Notes: generated by a model not told the origin, from the sequence alone. 64,000 nucleotides of DNA from Dehalobacterium formicoaceticum (GCF_002224645.1 NZ_CP022121.1:186001-250000), one strand, 5' to 3'. Numbered from the stretch's first letter, positions 8,993-18,631 are shown. Numbers and translations: made by a program.

Positions 8993-9877
8993 CTATTTAC
9001 CCGTTAGCACTAAAACTTCCTCTAGGGTAATGTCACGGTAACCTTGAAAAATCATATTGATCATGGTTTTCTCCGTGATGACACCTAATAATTGCCCCTG
9101 ATGATTTAATACAAAAACGAGATGATATCGAAATGGGACTAACCTGATCATGATCTTTTCCAAAGTAACCTGGGGGCAAGCTATCAGAATGCTGGCCGGC
9201 AAAAAACCATCCTCTTTTATTTCTTTTTCCTTTTGAGTCAGATAGCTCATGAAACTAATAAAAGCCATCTTCTGCTCTTGCTCATTGATATAAAATAAAT
9301 AAGCAGCGATCACCCACCAATGAAAGTTTGCCCAACTCTGATGCAAGGCCCATGCCCCATAAATAAAAAAAAATGCGGCTCCGATTTGTCCCAGCATAAA
9401 CACCAGCTTGGCTGTATAAAAATAACCGATGAAACGGGACAAAATCCCGCGCAAAATCCGGCCGCCATCAAAAGGCCACATGGGGATTAAATTAAAACAA
9501 CCGATGGCCAGGGTTGCCTGCCAAAGAAATACCCAAGTCTCTTCCGGCCTAAAATCAAAATAGAGGAATAGTCCAAAAACACAGGCCAGTAAAAAGTTCA
9601 CACCAGGACCGGCTAAAGCCAGGGTCAGCTCTTTTTTTAGACCTCCGGCGTAGATATTTTCCATGCGAGCTACCCCTCCCAGGGGAAGCAAGTCAATGGT
9701 TTTTACCTGAATCCCCCAATACCTGGCAACCATTACATGTCCCAGCTCATGGGCCATCAAAATGCCAAAAACCATCACCGCCTGCGCTCCAATCCCCAGT
9801 AAAAAACACACTATCAAAAGAAGGGGCAGGAGCATCGATGCCCTAATCTGAATGCCGTACAACTGACCTATTTTCAT
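8993..9877 (-). CDS. spoIVFB: SpoIVFB-type site-2 protease with CBS-like tail
   Basis: About 294 aa, a polytopic membrane metalloprotease. The zinc motif HELGH is at residues 44-48 and the third ligand region 'PFDGGR' at about 136-141; several hydrophobic segments surround them and a CBS-like cytoplasmic region closes the protein (about 215-290). SpoIVFB cleaves pro-sigma-K in the outer forespore membrane in Bacillus. Adjacency to a SpoIVFA-like M23 protein and location between min genes and rplU match the Bacillus locus. An alternative ATG lies at 9880. Confidence 0.92.
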   Translation of the reverse strand: MKIGQLYGIQIRASMLLPLLLIVCFLLGIGAQAVMVFGILMAHELGHVMVARYWGIQVKTIDLLPLGGVARMENIYAGGLKKELTLALAGPGVNFLLACVFGLFLYFDFRPEETWVFLWQATLAIGCFNLIPMWPFDGGRILRGILSRFIGYFYTAKLVFMLGQIGAAFFFIYGAWALHQSWANFHWWVIAAYLFYINEQEQKMAFISFMSYLTQKEKEIKEDGFLPASILIACPQVTLEKIMIRLVPFRYHLVFVLNHQGQLLGVITEKTMINMIFQGYRDITLEEVLVLTGK

Positions 9878-9889
9878 CATTTCCTACAA

Positions 9890-10528
9890 TCAAACGTCAG
9901 CTCGGCTGCTGCGCAAATAATCCAAGGGATCTACCGAAGTTCCTTTGAGACGAATCTCAAAATGAATCTCACCCTTACCTGTTTCTCCAATGGAGTCTCC
10001 TTGTCTGATTTGTTGATTCGGACTGACCTTGACTCGGGCTAAGTTGCCATAAATACTGGTTAGCTCGGCATTATGCTTGATCGTCACTTGATACCCCTGG
10101 TGAATATCACCGGAGATCTCTTCGACAATTCCGGCCGCCCCGGCCTTCACAGGCTGGATCTTTTGACTTTTGATATCGATACCTCCATGCCAGCCGTTTT
10201 CTTGATTACCATTATCAGCACTCCAGCCAAAGTTTTGTGTCACAATTCCGGAAACGGGCAAAACCATAGGCTCAAGTAAATCAGCATCCCCCGTGCTAAG
10301 GCTGATCACCTCTTGAATCGCCGGTGTCCAATCATTTTCAGAGGATAGGGAAGAAGTGATGATATTTTTTGCCATTCCGCCCAAGGAACTTTCTGAACCT
10401 ATTAACACCCAAATTAATATAACAACCCACAAGGAAACCACCAGCTGCCAGATCCACTTTTTTCTGATCTTTCTCCCCCAGACAAAAATCCTCTGTGACT
10501 TGGAATCCTCTTTTATTTTTAAAGACAT
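9890..10528 (-). CDS. spoIVFA: SpoIVFA-like membrane-anchored M23/LytM-domain protein
   Basis: About 212 aa: a basic cytoplasmic N-terminus, one membrane segment (about 25-45), a linker and a C-terminal LytM/M23 domain ('GWHGGIDIKS', 'IHFEIRLKGTSVDPLDYL'). The first zinc-site histidine is replaced in context (HGGID rather than HxxxD with full ligands), and the tail reads H-F-E rather than HxH, so it is probably a non-catalytic scaffold, as SpoIVFA is. SpoIVFA tethers and inhibits SpoIVFB. The start at 10528 follows AGGAGG with 8-nt spacing; the upstream ATG at 10552 overlaps that site. Confidence 0.82.
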   Translation of the reverse strand: MSLKIKEDSKSQRIFVWGRKIRKKWIWQLVVSLWVVILIWVLIGSESSLGGMAKNIITSSLSSENDWTPAIQEVISLSTGDADLLEPMVLPVSGIVTQNFGWSADNGNQENGWHGGIDIKSQKIQPVKAGAAGIVEEISGDIHQGYQVTIKHNAELTSIYGNLARVKVSPNQQIRQGDSIGETGKGEIHFEIRLKGTSVDPLDYLRSSRADV

Positions 10529-10657
10529 TCTTTTCTCCTCCTGGGCATGCAAGTCTTATTTATATATATTGCTCCGGGAAGAAAGATATGAATTTAAATT
10601 CCATGTAAATCTCACTGTTACAAATTGATTTCAATATCACTCCTAAAAATTAAAAAA

Positions 10658-10703
10658 ATAACAGGCTTTGCGGATGATTAAATATCAAGCAAAAACCTGT
10701 TAT
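10658..10703 (-). terminator. Terminator downstream of rodA
   Basis: ATAACAGG/CCTGTTAT arms enclose an inner TTTGC/GCAAA pairing, and the minus strand continues with a run of seven Ts. It lies 29 nt beyond the rodA stop. Confidence 0.75.
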
Positions 10704-10731
10704 CCAGCATCCTGGTATCATAATCTGATCA

Positions 10732-11892
10732 TCAAAAGAGAAGATTCTGCTTATGGAGATTAACGCTTAAAACCAGACCCATGGCGATCATATTGCTTAA
10801 CATACCGCTTCCACCGTATGTTAAAAAGGGCAGAGGAATTCCTGTTACAGGCATAATACCCATGGTCATCCCTGTATTGATCAGGATCTGAAAGACCAGC
10901 ATAGAAGCCACCCCGGTGACAATCAGAGAGCCAAATAAATCCCTGGCATCTTTGGCAATATAAATCATGCGCCATAAAAGTATTAAATATAAACCTAAAA
11001 CACCGATACCCCCTAAAAACCCCAACTCCTCACCAATGGTGGAAAAAACGAAATCCGTATGATGTTCCGGCAAAAAATCTCCTTGCACCTGGGATCCCTG
11101 CTGATACCCTTTTCCCCAAAAGCCTCCGGAGCCAATGGCAACTTTGGATTGAATCACATGGTATCCGGCTCCTAAAGGATCCATATCCGGATTAATAAAA
11201 ATTACAAGCCGTAAAAGCTGGTAGGGCTTAAAGGGCAAGGGTATCGGCAGATCCTCCGGTACCTTTTGAAAGCCATCCGTAGAAATAAATAAGATACCAA
11301 AAATAATCAGAACGAAAAGGAGAATAACCAGCAAAATAATCATGATAATTCTGGGGTTAGCTCCTCCAACCCAAAGCATGCCCAAAAGAATAGCCAGAAA
11401 CACCAGGGAGGTCCCCAAATCTGGCTGTTTCAGGATTAATAGTAAGGGAATCCCAACGTAAACTAAGCAAGGTATCAGATCCCAGATAGTTTCCAAACCG
11501 CCCTGTCTTTTGACAAGAAAAGCAGCAAAACTGATAATAATCGCAACTTTGGCCAGTTCTGATGGCTGCAGGTCAAAAAACCCTAAATCAATCCATCTTT
11601 GAGCACCCTTGGACTCATAACCTAAGACAAAAACGGCAAGTAACAAGGCGATATTGACCAGATAAATATAATTGCCAAAGCGTGCCAAATAAGAATAATC
11701 AAAGGACGCGACAAAAAACATCAGAAGCAATCCCACCACAGCCCATAAAACCTGTCTTTTAACAAAATAGTAAGGATCGTCGAATACGTTGGCAGATGCA
11801 CTGCGCAAAATCACTAAACTAACCAAGATGATAGCTAAAAGACTCCCCATAAAAATCCAGTCAATGTTCTTAAGAAATCGCGTGTTAAACAT
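10732..11892 (-). CDS. rodA: RodA/FtsW/SpoVE family glycosyltransferase
   Basis: A 386-aa polytopic membrane protein (about 10 hydrophobic segments) of the SEDS family, which polymerise lipid II into glycan strands together with a class B PBP. Family signatures include 'GAQRWIDLGFFDLQPSELAK' and, near the end, 'GIPLPFLTYGGSGMLSNM'. Proximity to mrdA and mreBCD favours the elongation-specific RodA over FtsW or SpoVE. It is separated from minE by a terminator, so it may have its own promoter. The ribosome site (AGGGG) is about 13 nt from the ATG. Confidence 0.93.
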   Translation of the reverse strand: MFNTRFLKNIDWIFMGSLLAIILVSLVILRSASANVFDDPYYFVKRQVLWAVVGLLLMFFVASFDYSYLARFGNYIYLVNIALLLAVFVLGYESKGAQRWIDLGFFDLQPSELAKVAIIISFAAFLVKRQGGLETIWDLIPCLVYVGIPLLLILKQPDLGTSLVFLAILLGMLWVGGANPRIIMIILLVILLFVLIIFGILFISTDGFQKVPEDLPIPLPFKPYQLLRLVIFINPDMDPLGAGYHVIQSKVAIGSGGFWGKGYQQGSQVQGDFLPEHHTDFVFSTIGEELGFLGGIGVLGLYLILLWRMIYIAKDARDLFGSLIVTGVASMLVFQILINTGMTMGIMPVTGIPLPFLTYGGSGMLSNMIAMGLVLSVNLHKQNLLF

Positions 11893-11977
11893 AAATATTC
11901 AATATCCCCTAAAGTATCTCTTTATTTTATTATAAGCCCCTTATGAATTCGCCACAAGAGACAGCGTAAAAAAAATA

Positions 11978-11997
11978 GGGTTCGAATCCTCGAACCC
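11978..11997 (-). terminator. Terminator downstream of minE
   Basis: GGGTTCGA/TCGAACCC 8-bp stem with a 4-nt loop, followed on the minus strand by TATTTTTTTTT. It ends the minCDE unit just after the minE stop. Confidence 0.88.
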
Positions 11998-12005
11998 GGA
12001 AACTA

Positions 12006-12287
12006 TTATGATATTTGCCGCCTCATGCCTAAAATAGGTATATTAGCCACTAACGCGATGGAATCATCATCTGTGGTACTTAAGGAAACATCCAAGGCAG
12101 TCTGGTCTATCTCCAAATATTTATTGATCACATCGATCAAATCTTCTTTCAATTGTTCCATGATCTCAGGAGAAACATTCGACCGATCATGCACTAAGAC
12201 CAAACGCAAACGATCTTTTGCTATATTCTTACTGTTTCCGTTTTCTTTACTAAAGAACCGGCCAAGAAAATCACCAAAACTCATCAT
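12006..12287 (-). CDS. minE: Cell division topological specificity factor MinE
   Basis: A 93-aa MinE: an N-terminal membrane-targeting/anti-MinCD helix (about 3-30) and a C-terminal topological domain with 'DLIDVINKYLEID' and 'LVANIPI'. MinE drives MinD oscillation so that MinCD inhibition is lowest at mid-cell. Presence of MinE is typical of many Clostridia, while bacilli use DivIVA/MinJ. The ribosome site is AAAGGGGGT before tandem ATGs; the second (12284) is an equally good start. It follows minD by 11 nt. Confidence 0.95.
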   Translation of the reverse strand: MMSFGDFLGRFFSKENGNSKNIAKDRLRLVLVHDRSNVSPEIMEQLKEDLIDVINKYLEIDQTALDVSLSTTDDDSIALVANIPILGMRRQIS

Positions 12288-12298
12288 CTATACCCCCT

Positions 12299-13093
12299 TT
12301 AAGATCTGGTCACAAATCTTTTTAATTTTTCAAACCAACCCACATTCGGCTCTAAATTGAGCAAAGGAACTTCCTCTCCCAGGATGCGTTTGGTAATGTT
12401 ACGAAAAGCTTCGCCGGAGAGAGAGGTATTATCCAAAACAACAGGCTCTCCCCGATTCGTGGAAACGACAATAGCCTCATCGTCCGGTACAATCCCTAAA
12501 ATATCTACGGCCAAAATGTCGATCATATCCTCAATGCTCATCATATCGCCTTTTTTTACCATCTGGGGTCTGATCCGATTCACCACCAACTTCGGGTCGT
12601 TCAGACCTGCTGCCTCTAATAGACCGATAATCCGGTCTGCATCCCGAACAGCAGATATCTCAGGGGTGGTAACCACAATTGCTTTATCTGCCCCGGCAAT
12701 GGCATTTTTAAAACCTTGTTCTATACCGGCAGGACAATCTATCACTACAAAATCAAATTCTTGCTTCAGATCAGCGCTTAGCTTAATCATTTGCTCTTCC
12801 GAAACTGCCGTTTTATCTTTCGTTTGCGCAGCCGGCAGTAAAAAGAGACCTTCGAATCTTTTATCTTTAATTAAAGCCTGTTTTAAACGACAATTTCCCC
12901 GCACCACATCCACGATATCATAAACAATCCGATTTTCCAAACCCAAAACTACATCTAAATTTCTTAATCCGATATCGGTATCCACCATTACTACCTTTTT
13001 CCCTAATAACGCCAAGCCTGTTCCGATATTGGCAGTGGCTGTGGTTTTGCCAACACCACCTTTACCGGAAGTTATGACCAATACTTCTCCCAT
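12299..13093 (-). CDS. minD: Septum site-determining ATPase MinD
   Basis: A 264-aa deviant-Walker ATPase with GKGGVGKTT at residues 10-18, 'VDTDIGLRNLDVVLG' switch I region, 'VVIDCPAGIEQGF' switch II, and an amphipathic membrane-targeting helix at the C-terminus ('WFEKLKRFVTRS'). It recruits MinC to the membrane and is released by MinE. Length and motifs are canonical. Strong ribosome site (GAGAGGAG). Confidence 0.98.
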   Translation of the reverse strand: MGEVLVITSGKGGVGKTTATANIGTGLALLGKKVVMVDTDIGLRNLDVVLGLENRIVYDIVDVVRGNCRLKQALIKDKRFEGLFLLPAAQTKDKTAVSEEQMIKLSADLKQEFDFVVIDCPAGIEQGFKNAIAGADKAIVVTTPEISAVRDADRIIGLLEAAGLNDPKLVVNRIRPQMVKKGDMMSIEDMIDILAVDILGIVPDDEAIVVSTNRGEPVVLDNTSLSGEAFRNITKRILGEEVPLLNLEPNVGWFEKLKRFVTRS

Positions 13094-13138
13094 AAATATA
13101 CTCCTCTCCGATGTTTAACTGCACTTCTATTATCCAGG

Positions 13139-13495
13139 TTAAATTTTATCAATAATGATTCTTCCTTTATCAATCCTGGCTGTCACCAGATGCTCCGAAT
13201 CAAGCCTGTTCTCATCAGTTCTCTGAAAAATAATGCTCCCGATTCTTAGCTGGATGGGATTGATGTGGAAGGCAGTAATTGTTGCTGCCTGATTACCGGA
13301 AGCTCCGGCATGGACTACACCACGCACCGTTCCAGCAACCATGACATGCCCTCCGGCAATAATTTCTGCTCCGGGGTTGATATCTCCTAAAACCACCACA
13401 TTACCGGAGTGCCTAATGCTTTGGCCGGATCTCAATGTTTTTTGGACTAACAGCGTATCTTCTCCCACTACTCCATCAAACACTTCTTGTTCCAT
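13139..13495 (-). CDS. minC: MinC reduced to the C-terminal domain
   Basis: A 118-aa protein that aligns only with the right-handed beta-helical C-terminal domain of MinC ('SGQSIRHSGNVVVLGDINPGAEIIAGGHVMVAG'), the part that binds MinD and dimerises. A normal MinC is around 210-230 aa with an N-terminal FtsZ-inhibitory domain; here there is no room for it, because mrdA ends only about 100 nt upstream and that gap shows no coding trace. The start at 13495 follows AGGAGG; 13534 is an alternative that still gives no MinC_N domain. How FtsZ is inhibited is therefore unclear. Confidence 0.88.
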   Translation of the reverse strand: MEQEVFDGVVGEDTLLVQKTLRSGQSIRHSGNVVVLGDINPGAEIIAGGHVMVAGTVRGVVHAGASGNQAATITAFHINPIQLRIGSIIFQRTDENRLDSEHLVTARIDKGRIIIDKI

Positions 13496-13598
13496 GTCAT
13501 TCCTCCTGCCGCCATAACGCTCCTTCTCTAACATAATCTAATTTCTACACTATCCCATACAATCCTCCCCCATGGTAAAAAAAGCTGCGTTTTCGCCT

Positions 13599-15491
13599 CT
13601 ACTCCATACTTGAGGGAAGGGTATCGGGAATCGGTTGTCTTTTTAGTTTAAAATATTCTTCAAAGACTGCCTTCGCGACTAAACCGGCAGAGGATCCGCC
13701 ATGGTATCCATATTCCATCAATCCAGCAAAGGCAACCTCAGGATCATCGTAAGGGGCAAAGGCAACAAAAACACCATGATAATCCTTACTATTATCATCT
13801 CCCGGCAGTCCTGTCTGGGCAGTGCCTGTTTTTGCCGCTACCCCAATGGAAGAAGGAAAATCCTTAAAAAGGGAGTAAGCAGTACCTCCCGGTTCCGTAA
13901 CAGCACGCATGGCCTTTTTAATTTCATCAATCATTTGATCTGTGGCATCAACCTTGCCTGCCACTGTAGGTTGAAATTCTGTCAACACGGTTTCACCATC
14001 AGATGAAATAATCTTATCTACCAAATAAGGCTTCATCCTGGTCCCCCCATTGGCAATGGTAGCCACGTAATTTGCTAATTGCAAAGGCGTGTACAAATTG
14101 TAGCCCTGTCCCATGGACATAAAATAGGTATCATATATCCGCCAGGTAGATTCCCATCCCGTGAAGGATGCTTCTTTCCATTCCTTACTGGGCAACAATC
14201 CTGTTGCCTCTCCCGGGAGTTCAATACCCGTTAATTGGCCCAACCCTAATTCTTGTCCTGTTTTGTGCAGCTGATCAATGCCAATACGTTGACCCATCTC
14301 CTGAAAATAAGTATTACAGGATACGGCCATGGCTCGGTAAAGGTTCACATTCCCATGGGTTCCCGTGCACCTGGCCCGAGGCTTTGCCCAGTTGGATGGT
14401 CCGCAATAGACAGTATCCAAAGGGGAAATCTTACCGGAAGCTAAAGCAGCCAGTCCGGTCATCGGCTTAAAAGTGGATCCCGGAGGATAGGTGCCGGCGA
14501 TGGCCCGGTTAAAAGTAGGCTTCAATTTTTCATCCCAATAATAGGAAACCTTGTCCGGAGATAAGCCATTGGCAAAATCATTAGGATTCAAATAAGGAGC
14601 ACTGGCCATGGCTAAGATGGCACCGGTTTTTACATCGATTAAAACCCCAGCCCCGGCTTTCGCTTTTGGCCTTTGTTTCTGAAGTCTAAGCAGGGTTTCT
14701 TCTATTGAGGTTTCCATCACTGACTGGAGCTTGGCATCGATGGTGAGCATCAATGAATTTCCCGGTATCGGGTCCTTATGAGACCAGGTACTCACAGGCT
14801 GGTGTTTGGCATTCACTTCCACCTGATCCGCTCCATGCTTCCCCCTTAAACCGATTTCTTTATTTCCTTGCTCAAAACGTTCAAATGTTTTCTCCAGACC
14901 GGTCTTACCTATCCAGTCATTCCTGCCATAGTTATATTCCTCCAGGGTTTCTAATTCTTCCTGATTGATCAAACCTACCGTTCCGATAATATGACCTGCT
15001 AATTCACCTTGAGGATAATAGCGCATGGGCTCTTCTCTGATGACCACTCCCGGCAGATCTTCCCGTTTTTCTTCAATTCTGGACACCATTTGAATCCCTT
15101 CATCGTATGGCAGCCGTTTAATAACCACCGGTTCATACCGCCTGCTTTGATCTTCCAAGGACTGGAGAATAGATTCCTGGGTTATTTCCGGATCTTGTAA
15201 AATTTCCGCCATCAAAGCTGCCACAGATTCCTTCTCCTCAATTTCTCCACCGGTTAATGAAATGGTAAATACCGGTTTACTGGTGGCCAGGACCTCTTTA
15301 TTACGATCATATATATTGCCGCGCCGCGCCGCGATCGAGGTAATACGAAATTTATTTTTATCGGATAAATGAGCGTAGGCATCGGCCTGGACAACTTGTA
15401 ATTGAAAAAGTCTTAGTCCTAAAACAATGAAGATAACCACGATCACACCAAAGAAAATATTTAATTTTTTAACGTTTTCCCTATCCTTCAA
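13599..15491 (-). CDS. mrdA: Penicillin-binding protein 2 (elongation transpeptidase)
   Basis: About 630 aa class B PBP. One N-terminal membrane anchor (about 8-30), a pedestal/dimerisation domain starting 'RRGNIYDRN', then the transpeptidase domain with SxxK in 'GSTFKPMTG' (serine near 339), SCN in 'AVSCNTYF' and KTGT near 555. It cross-links side-wall peptidoglycan with RodA and MreBCD. The start is taken as TTG at 15491, 7 nt after AAGGGAGG; an upstream TTG at 15512 would precede that site. The gene lies directly downstream of mreD (32 nt). Confidence 0.96.
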   Translation of the reverse strand: MKDRENVKKLNIFFGVIVVIFIVLGLRLFQLQVVQADAYAHLSDKNKFRITSIAARRGNIYDRNKEVLATSKPVFTISLTGGEIEEKESVAALMAEILQDPEITQESILQSLEDQSRRYEPVVIKRLPYDEGIQMVSRIEEKREDLPGVVIREEPMRYYPQGELAGHIIGTVGLINQEELETLEEYNYGRNDWIGKTGLEKTFERFEQGNKEIGLRGKHGADQVEVNAKHQPVSTWSHKDPIPGNSLMLTIDAKLQSVMETSIEETLLRLQKQRPKAKAGAGVLIDVKTGAILAMASAPYLNPNDFANGLSPDKVSYYWDEKLKPTFNRAIAGTYPPGSTFKPMTGLAALASGKISPLDTVYCGPSNWAKPRARCTGTHGNVNLYRAMAVSCNTYFQEMGQRIGIDQLHKTGQELGLGQLTGIELPGEATGLLPSKEWKEASFTGWESTWRIYDTYFMSMGQGYNLYTPLQLANYVATIANGGTRMKPYLVDKIISSDGETVLTEFQPTVAGKVDATDQMIDEIKKAMRAVTEPGGTAYSLFKDFPSSIGVAAKTGTAQTGLPGDDNSKDYHGVFVAFAPYDDPEVAFAGLMEYGYHGGSSAGLVAKAVFEEYFKLKRQPIPDTLPSSME

Positions 15492-15523
15492 AAGATTGCC
15501 TCCCTTACCCAATAAACAGTCAC

Positions 15524-16024
15524 TCAGATCTTTGAACGATTCTGCTTAAACCGTTTACTTGTATAAATCTTATAAAAAGGCACATAGGCAAATAAGGCTA
15601 TAATACCCTGATATACGGCCAAGGGGAAAATCCGATGCCAGATATTTTCTCCCCATGGAATATTCATGCCGATGATATTGCCAAAAAAAATAAACAAAAG
15701 TTCATGGAGGATGGTCCCGACAATCAAAGTAACCACCGGAATCAAATAGTTTTCCTTAAAAATCTTCGGTTCCAGCAAACCAACCAAAAATCCCGTGATC
15801 ATTTTGACAATGATAGAGAGACCAAGATATTTTCCTGTCACCAGATCTTCTACCAAACCTACCGCAAAGCCGGCCTTTAACCCTGCCTTAGGCCCTTCCA
15901 TCAAAGCCACAAACAGTACTAAGATTAACAGCAGATCCGGTTTGATTCCTCCGGTAAAAAGGTTTAAACTAGTTTGAAGCACAATACTCACCAGAATCGC
16001 AATAATAAAAACGAAAACCCTCAC
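15524..16024 (-). CDS. mreD: Rod shape-determining protein MreD
   Basis: A 166-aa very hydrophobic protein with 5-6 membrane segments, matching MreD in size and in its position after mreC. It starts with GTG overlapping the mreC stop (GTGA), a sign of translational coupling. MreD is part of the membrane complex linking MreB filaments to the wall synthases. Sequence conservation of MreD is low in general, so the call rests on topology and synteny. Confidence 0.93.
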   Translation of the reverse strand: MRVFVFIIAILVSIVLQTSLNLFTGGIKPDLLLILVLFVALMEGPKAGLKAGFAVGLVEDLVTGKYLGLSIIVKMITGFLVGLLEPKIFKENYLIPVVTLIVGTILHELLFIFFGNIIGMNIPWGENIWHRIFPLAVYQGIIALFAYVPFYKIYTSKRFKQNRSKI

Positions 16025-16869
16025 GGTATATCTACCCCATTTATCGGTTTTGTTAAAACCAGAACCTCCTCCAAATGCTCAAAATCAACAAAGGGCTTGA
16101 CCTGAGCTTGCTTCATCAGGCCATTAGGCTCCACCATGATTTCCGTAATAAACCCGATACGTAATCCGGCCGGGAAAACCCCGCCCAAGCCGGAAGTCAA
16201 TACAATCTGATTTTCCCGCACCTCTGCATCATGGGGAAGATGAACCATTCTCAAGTATCCTTCTGAGCCCGTTCCTTCAATAATGCCCGAGGTCCTGGAT
16301 ATTTGCACCAAGGCCCCTACCGCACCCTCTCGATCCGGCAGGAGCAGTACCTCTGCTGAATTTTGAGATAGAGCAATGATTCTCCCTACCAAGCCATCAT
16401 AATTAATGACAACCATATCTTTTTTCAAACCATCGCCGCTTCCCCGATCAATAAGGATGGAATGATACCAATTATTCAGATCACGTCCAATCACATTAGC
16501 CGCAATCATCTGCCATTGCTGTGCCATGCCTTCCTTCATTACCAAAAGCTTCTTTAGGCGCACATTCTCTAATTGTTCATCTTTTAGGAGATCATTTTCC
16601 TGCCTTAAAGCAGCTACTTCTTCTTGAAGACCATCCCGTTCCTTTACCAAAGCACCATATCCGGTAAAATATCCGGTTATCCCCCCAATCTTATTAAAAA
16701 CCGTTGTAGCCCCGCTTTCCAACGGGGCTAAAATGTCGCGCAGCCAAACTTCCACGAAAGTTAGGTTATCTCTCTCCAATCCCGTATGATATGCAAAGCT
16801 CAATAGGATCGCTATCACAATTATTAGAACCAGCCATTTGCCCTTTTTCCAGATCTTGGGCAAAACCAT
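16021..16869 (-). CDS. mreC: Rod shape-determining protein MreC
   Basis: About 282 aa: a short cytoplasmic end, one membrane segment (about 12-30), a coiled coil (about 68-105, 'EVAALRQENDLLKDEQLENVRLKKLL') and the beta-barrel MreC domain with 'VIGRDLNNWYHSILIDRGSGDG'. The extracytoplasmic part contacts PBP2. The first ATG at 16869 is used; a GTG at 16872 is equally possible. Nine nt after mreB and overlapping mreD. Confidence 0.96.
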   Translation of the reverse strand: MVLPKIWKKGKWLVLIIVIAILLSFAYHTGLERDNLTFVEVWLRDILAPLESGATTVFNKIGGITGYFTGYGALVKERDGLQEEVAALRQENDLLKDEQLENVRLKKLLVMKEGMAQQWQMIAANVIGRDLNNWYHSILIDRGSGDGLKKDMVVINYDGLVGRIIALSQNSAEVLLLPDREGAVGALVQISRTSGIIEGTGSEGYLRMVHLPHDAEVRENQIVLTSGLGGVFPAGLRIGFITEIMVEPNGLMKQAQVKPFVDFEHLEEVLVLTKPINGVDIP

Positions 16870-16877
16870 CACGTCCT

Positions 16878-17909
16878 TTATCTCCGATTCTTCGGTGAAA
16901 TCAATACCCGGCGCAATACGTTAATATTTTCCAGAACCTTGCCGCTGCCCATTACAACCGCCCAATGAGGTTCTTCTGCGATATGCACCGGCATCCCTGT
17001 TTCCAAAGATACCAAACGATCCAGGCCATGGAGCAAAGAACCTCCGCCAGCCAGCATAATGCCCCGATCCATAATGTCTGCGGCTAATTCCGGAGGAGCC
17101 TGTTCCAAACAGACTTTAATGGCATCAAGAATACTGGCTACCGGTTCTGCCAAAGCACTGTGCACCTCTCCGGCAGAAATCGTGATTGTCTTTGGTAGTC
17201 CGCTCACTAAATCTCTGCCCCGCACATCAAATATTTTACCACGGGTGAGATCATCTTCCAAGTAGGCAGAACCAATTTCCATCTTTATTTCTTCGGCCGT
17301 ACGTTCGCCGATCGCTAAATTATAATTGCGTTTAACGTGATGGACGATCGCCTCATCCATTTCATCTCCTGCCACCCGAATGGATTTAACAGCGACGATG
17401 CCGCCCAAAGAGATAATGGCAATCTCTGTCGTCCCCCCGCCAATATCTACAATCATACTTCCCGTTGGTTCAGACACAGGCAGACCGGCGCCGATGGCCG
17501 CTGCCATCGGTTCTTCAATTAAATAGGCCTCCTTGGCCCCGGCAGATAGGGCTGCTTCCCGCACGGCTCTTTCTTCCACTGCAGTAACGCCGGAAGGCAC
17601 AGATATGACAACCCGGGGGCGGATTAACGGGCTTTTCGATTTCAATGCTTTTAAAATAAAATATTTCAGCATACTCTGGGTAACATCAAAATTTGCAATG
17701 ACACCATCCCGCATGGGACGGATCGCAATGATATTTCCCGGTGTACGTCCAATCATCTTTTTTGCTTCCTCACCTACAGCCAATACCTGTCCACTGTCTC
17801 TTTGAATCGCTACCACAGATGGCTCATTTAGAATAACCCCTTTACCTTTTACATGAACTAAGGTATTCGCAGTTCCCAAATCTATTCCTACATCTCTTGC
17901 AAAAAGCAT
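16878..17909 (-). CDS. mreB: Actin-like cytoskeletal protein MreB
   Basis: A 343-aa actin-fold ATPase. '[13 protein letters not shown]' is phosphate-1, '[13 protein letters not shown]' phosphate-2, and '[14 protein letters not shown]' the adenosine motif. Filaments steer the side-wall synthesis machinery. First gene of an mreB-mreC-mreD-mrdA-minC-minD-minE unit, with spacings all short enough for co-transcription. Confidence 0.98.
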   Translation of the reverse strand: MLFARDVGIDLGTANTLVHVKGKGVILNEPSVVAIQRDSGQVLAVGEEAKKMIGRTPGNIIAIRPMRDGVIANFDVTQSMLKYFILKALKSKSPLIRPRVVISVPSGVTAVEERAVREAALSAGAKEAYLIEEPMAAAIGAGLPVSEPTGSMIVDIGGGTTEIAIISLGGIVAVKSIRVAGDEMDEAIVHHVKRNYNLAIGERTAEEIKMEIGSAYLEDDLTRGKIFDVRGRDLVSGLPKTITISAGEVHSALAEPVASILDAIKVCLEQAPPELAADIMDRGIMLAGGGSLLHGLDRLVSLETGMPVHIAEEPHWAVVMGSGKVLENINVLRRVLISPKNRR

Positions 17910-17943
17910 TCATCTCACATCCTATTATGCTTATTTAATGATA

Positions 17944-18528
17944 TTATAATAAATTAATCTGAAACTTCGCCAGAACTTTGCTTAATCTTTGTAAGGGCAA
18001 ACCGACAACATTAAAATAATCTCCTTCAATTTTTTCCACCAGCAAGGCACCCTTCCCTTGAATTCCATATCCTGCGGCTTTATCAAAGGATTCGCCCCAT
18101 TTGACATAAGACCGCACTTCATTCTTTGATAAAACCCTAAAAGTAACATGGGTTTCTTCAGCATCCGCAATCCAGATTCCCTCCGGCTGCTCCAGCACAG
18201 CAAAGCCTGTAATAACACGATGGGTGTGCCCGCTTAAAGAGGAAATCATCTCCACAGCCTGGTTAAAATCTTTCGGTTTCCCATAAATTCTTTCGTTCAG
18301 GGCTACCACGGTATCAGCACCAATAATAACCCCATCTAACACTTTATTCGCCGCCGCCTGTGTTTTTCTTAGGGCCAAATGCTGAGCCAATGCTTTAGCC
18401 GACAAATTTCCCTCTTGGCTTTCATCAATTTCACTAAAAATAATTTTCGGATGAATCCCCACCTGTTCCAGTAGCTGAAGACGTCGGGGGGAAGCAGAAG
18501 CGAGAAAAATATCTTTCCTGAATATCAT
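17944..18528 (-). CDS. maf: Maf nucleotide pyrophosphatase
   Basis: A 194-aa Maf-family protein with 'LASASPRRLQLLEQVG' near the N-terminus, 'GADTVVALNERIYGKP' and 'YGIQGKGALLVEKIEGDYFNVVGLP'. Maf proteins hydrolyse dTTP/UTP and modified pyrimidine triphosphates, and overexpression affects septation in Bacillus. It lies directly upstream of mreB as in B. subtilis, except that radC is absent between them. ATG preceded by TAGGAGGATG. Confidence 0.96.
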   Translation of the reverse strand: MIFRKDIFLASASPRRLQLLEQVGIHPKIIFSEIDESQEGNLSAKALAQHLALRKTQAAANKVLDGVIIGADTVVALNERIYGKPKDFNQAVEMISSLSGHTHRVITGFAVLEQPEGIWIADAEETHVTFRVLSKNEVRSYVKWGESFDKAAGYGIQGKGALLVEKIEGDYFNVVGLPLQRLSKVLAKFQINLL

Positions 18529-18587
18529 ATCATCCTCCTATTTTAGGGAATATTTTTATATTCCAATAAAACTGACAATTATATAGA

Positions 18588-18619
18588 AAAACGCCTTTGC
18601 GATTAATCAAAGACGTTTT
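18588..18619 (-). terminator. Terminator downstream of rex
   Basis: AAAACG-C-CTTTG pairs with CAAAG-A-CGTTTT around an 8-nt loop; the minus strand continues GTTTTTCTATATAA. It lies just beyond the rex stop and separates rex from maf. Confidence 0.75.
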
Positions 18620-18631
18620 CCTCAGGCAACC

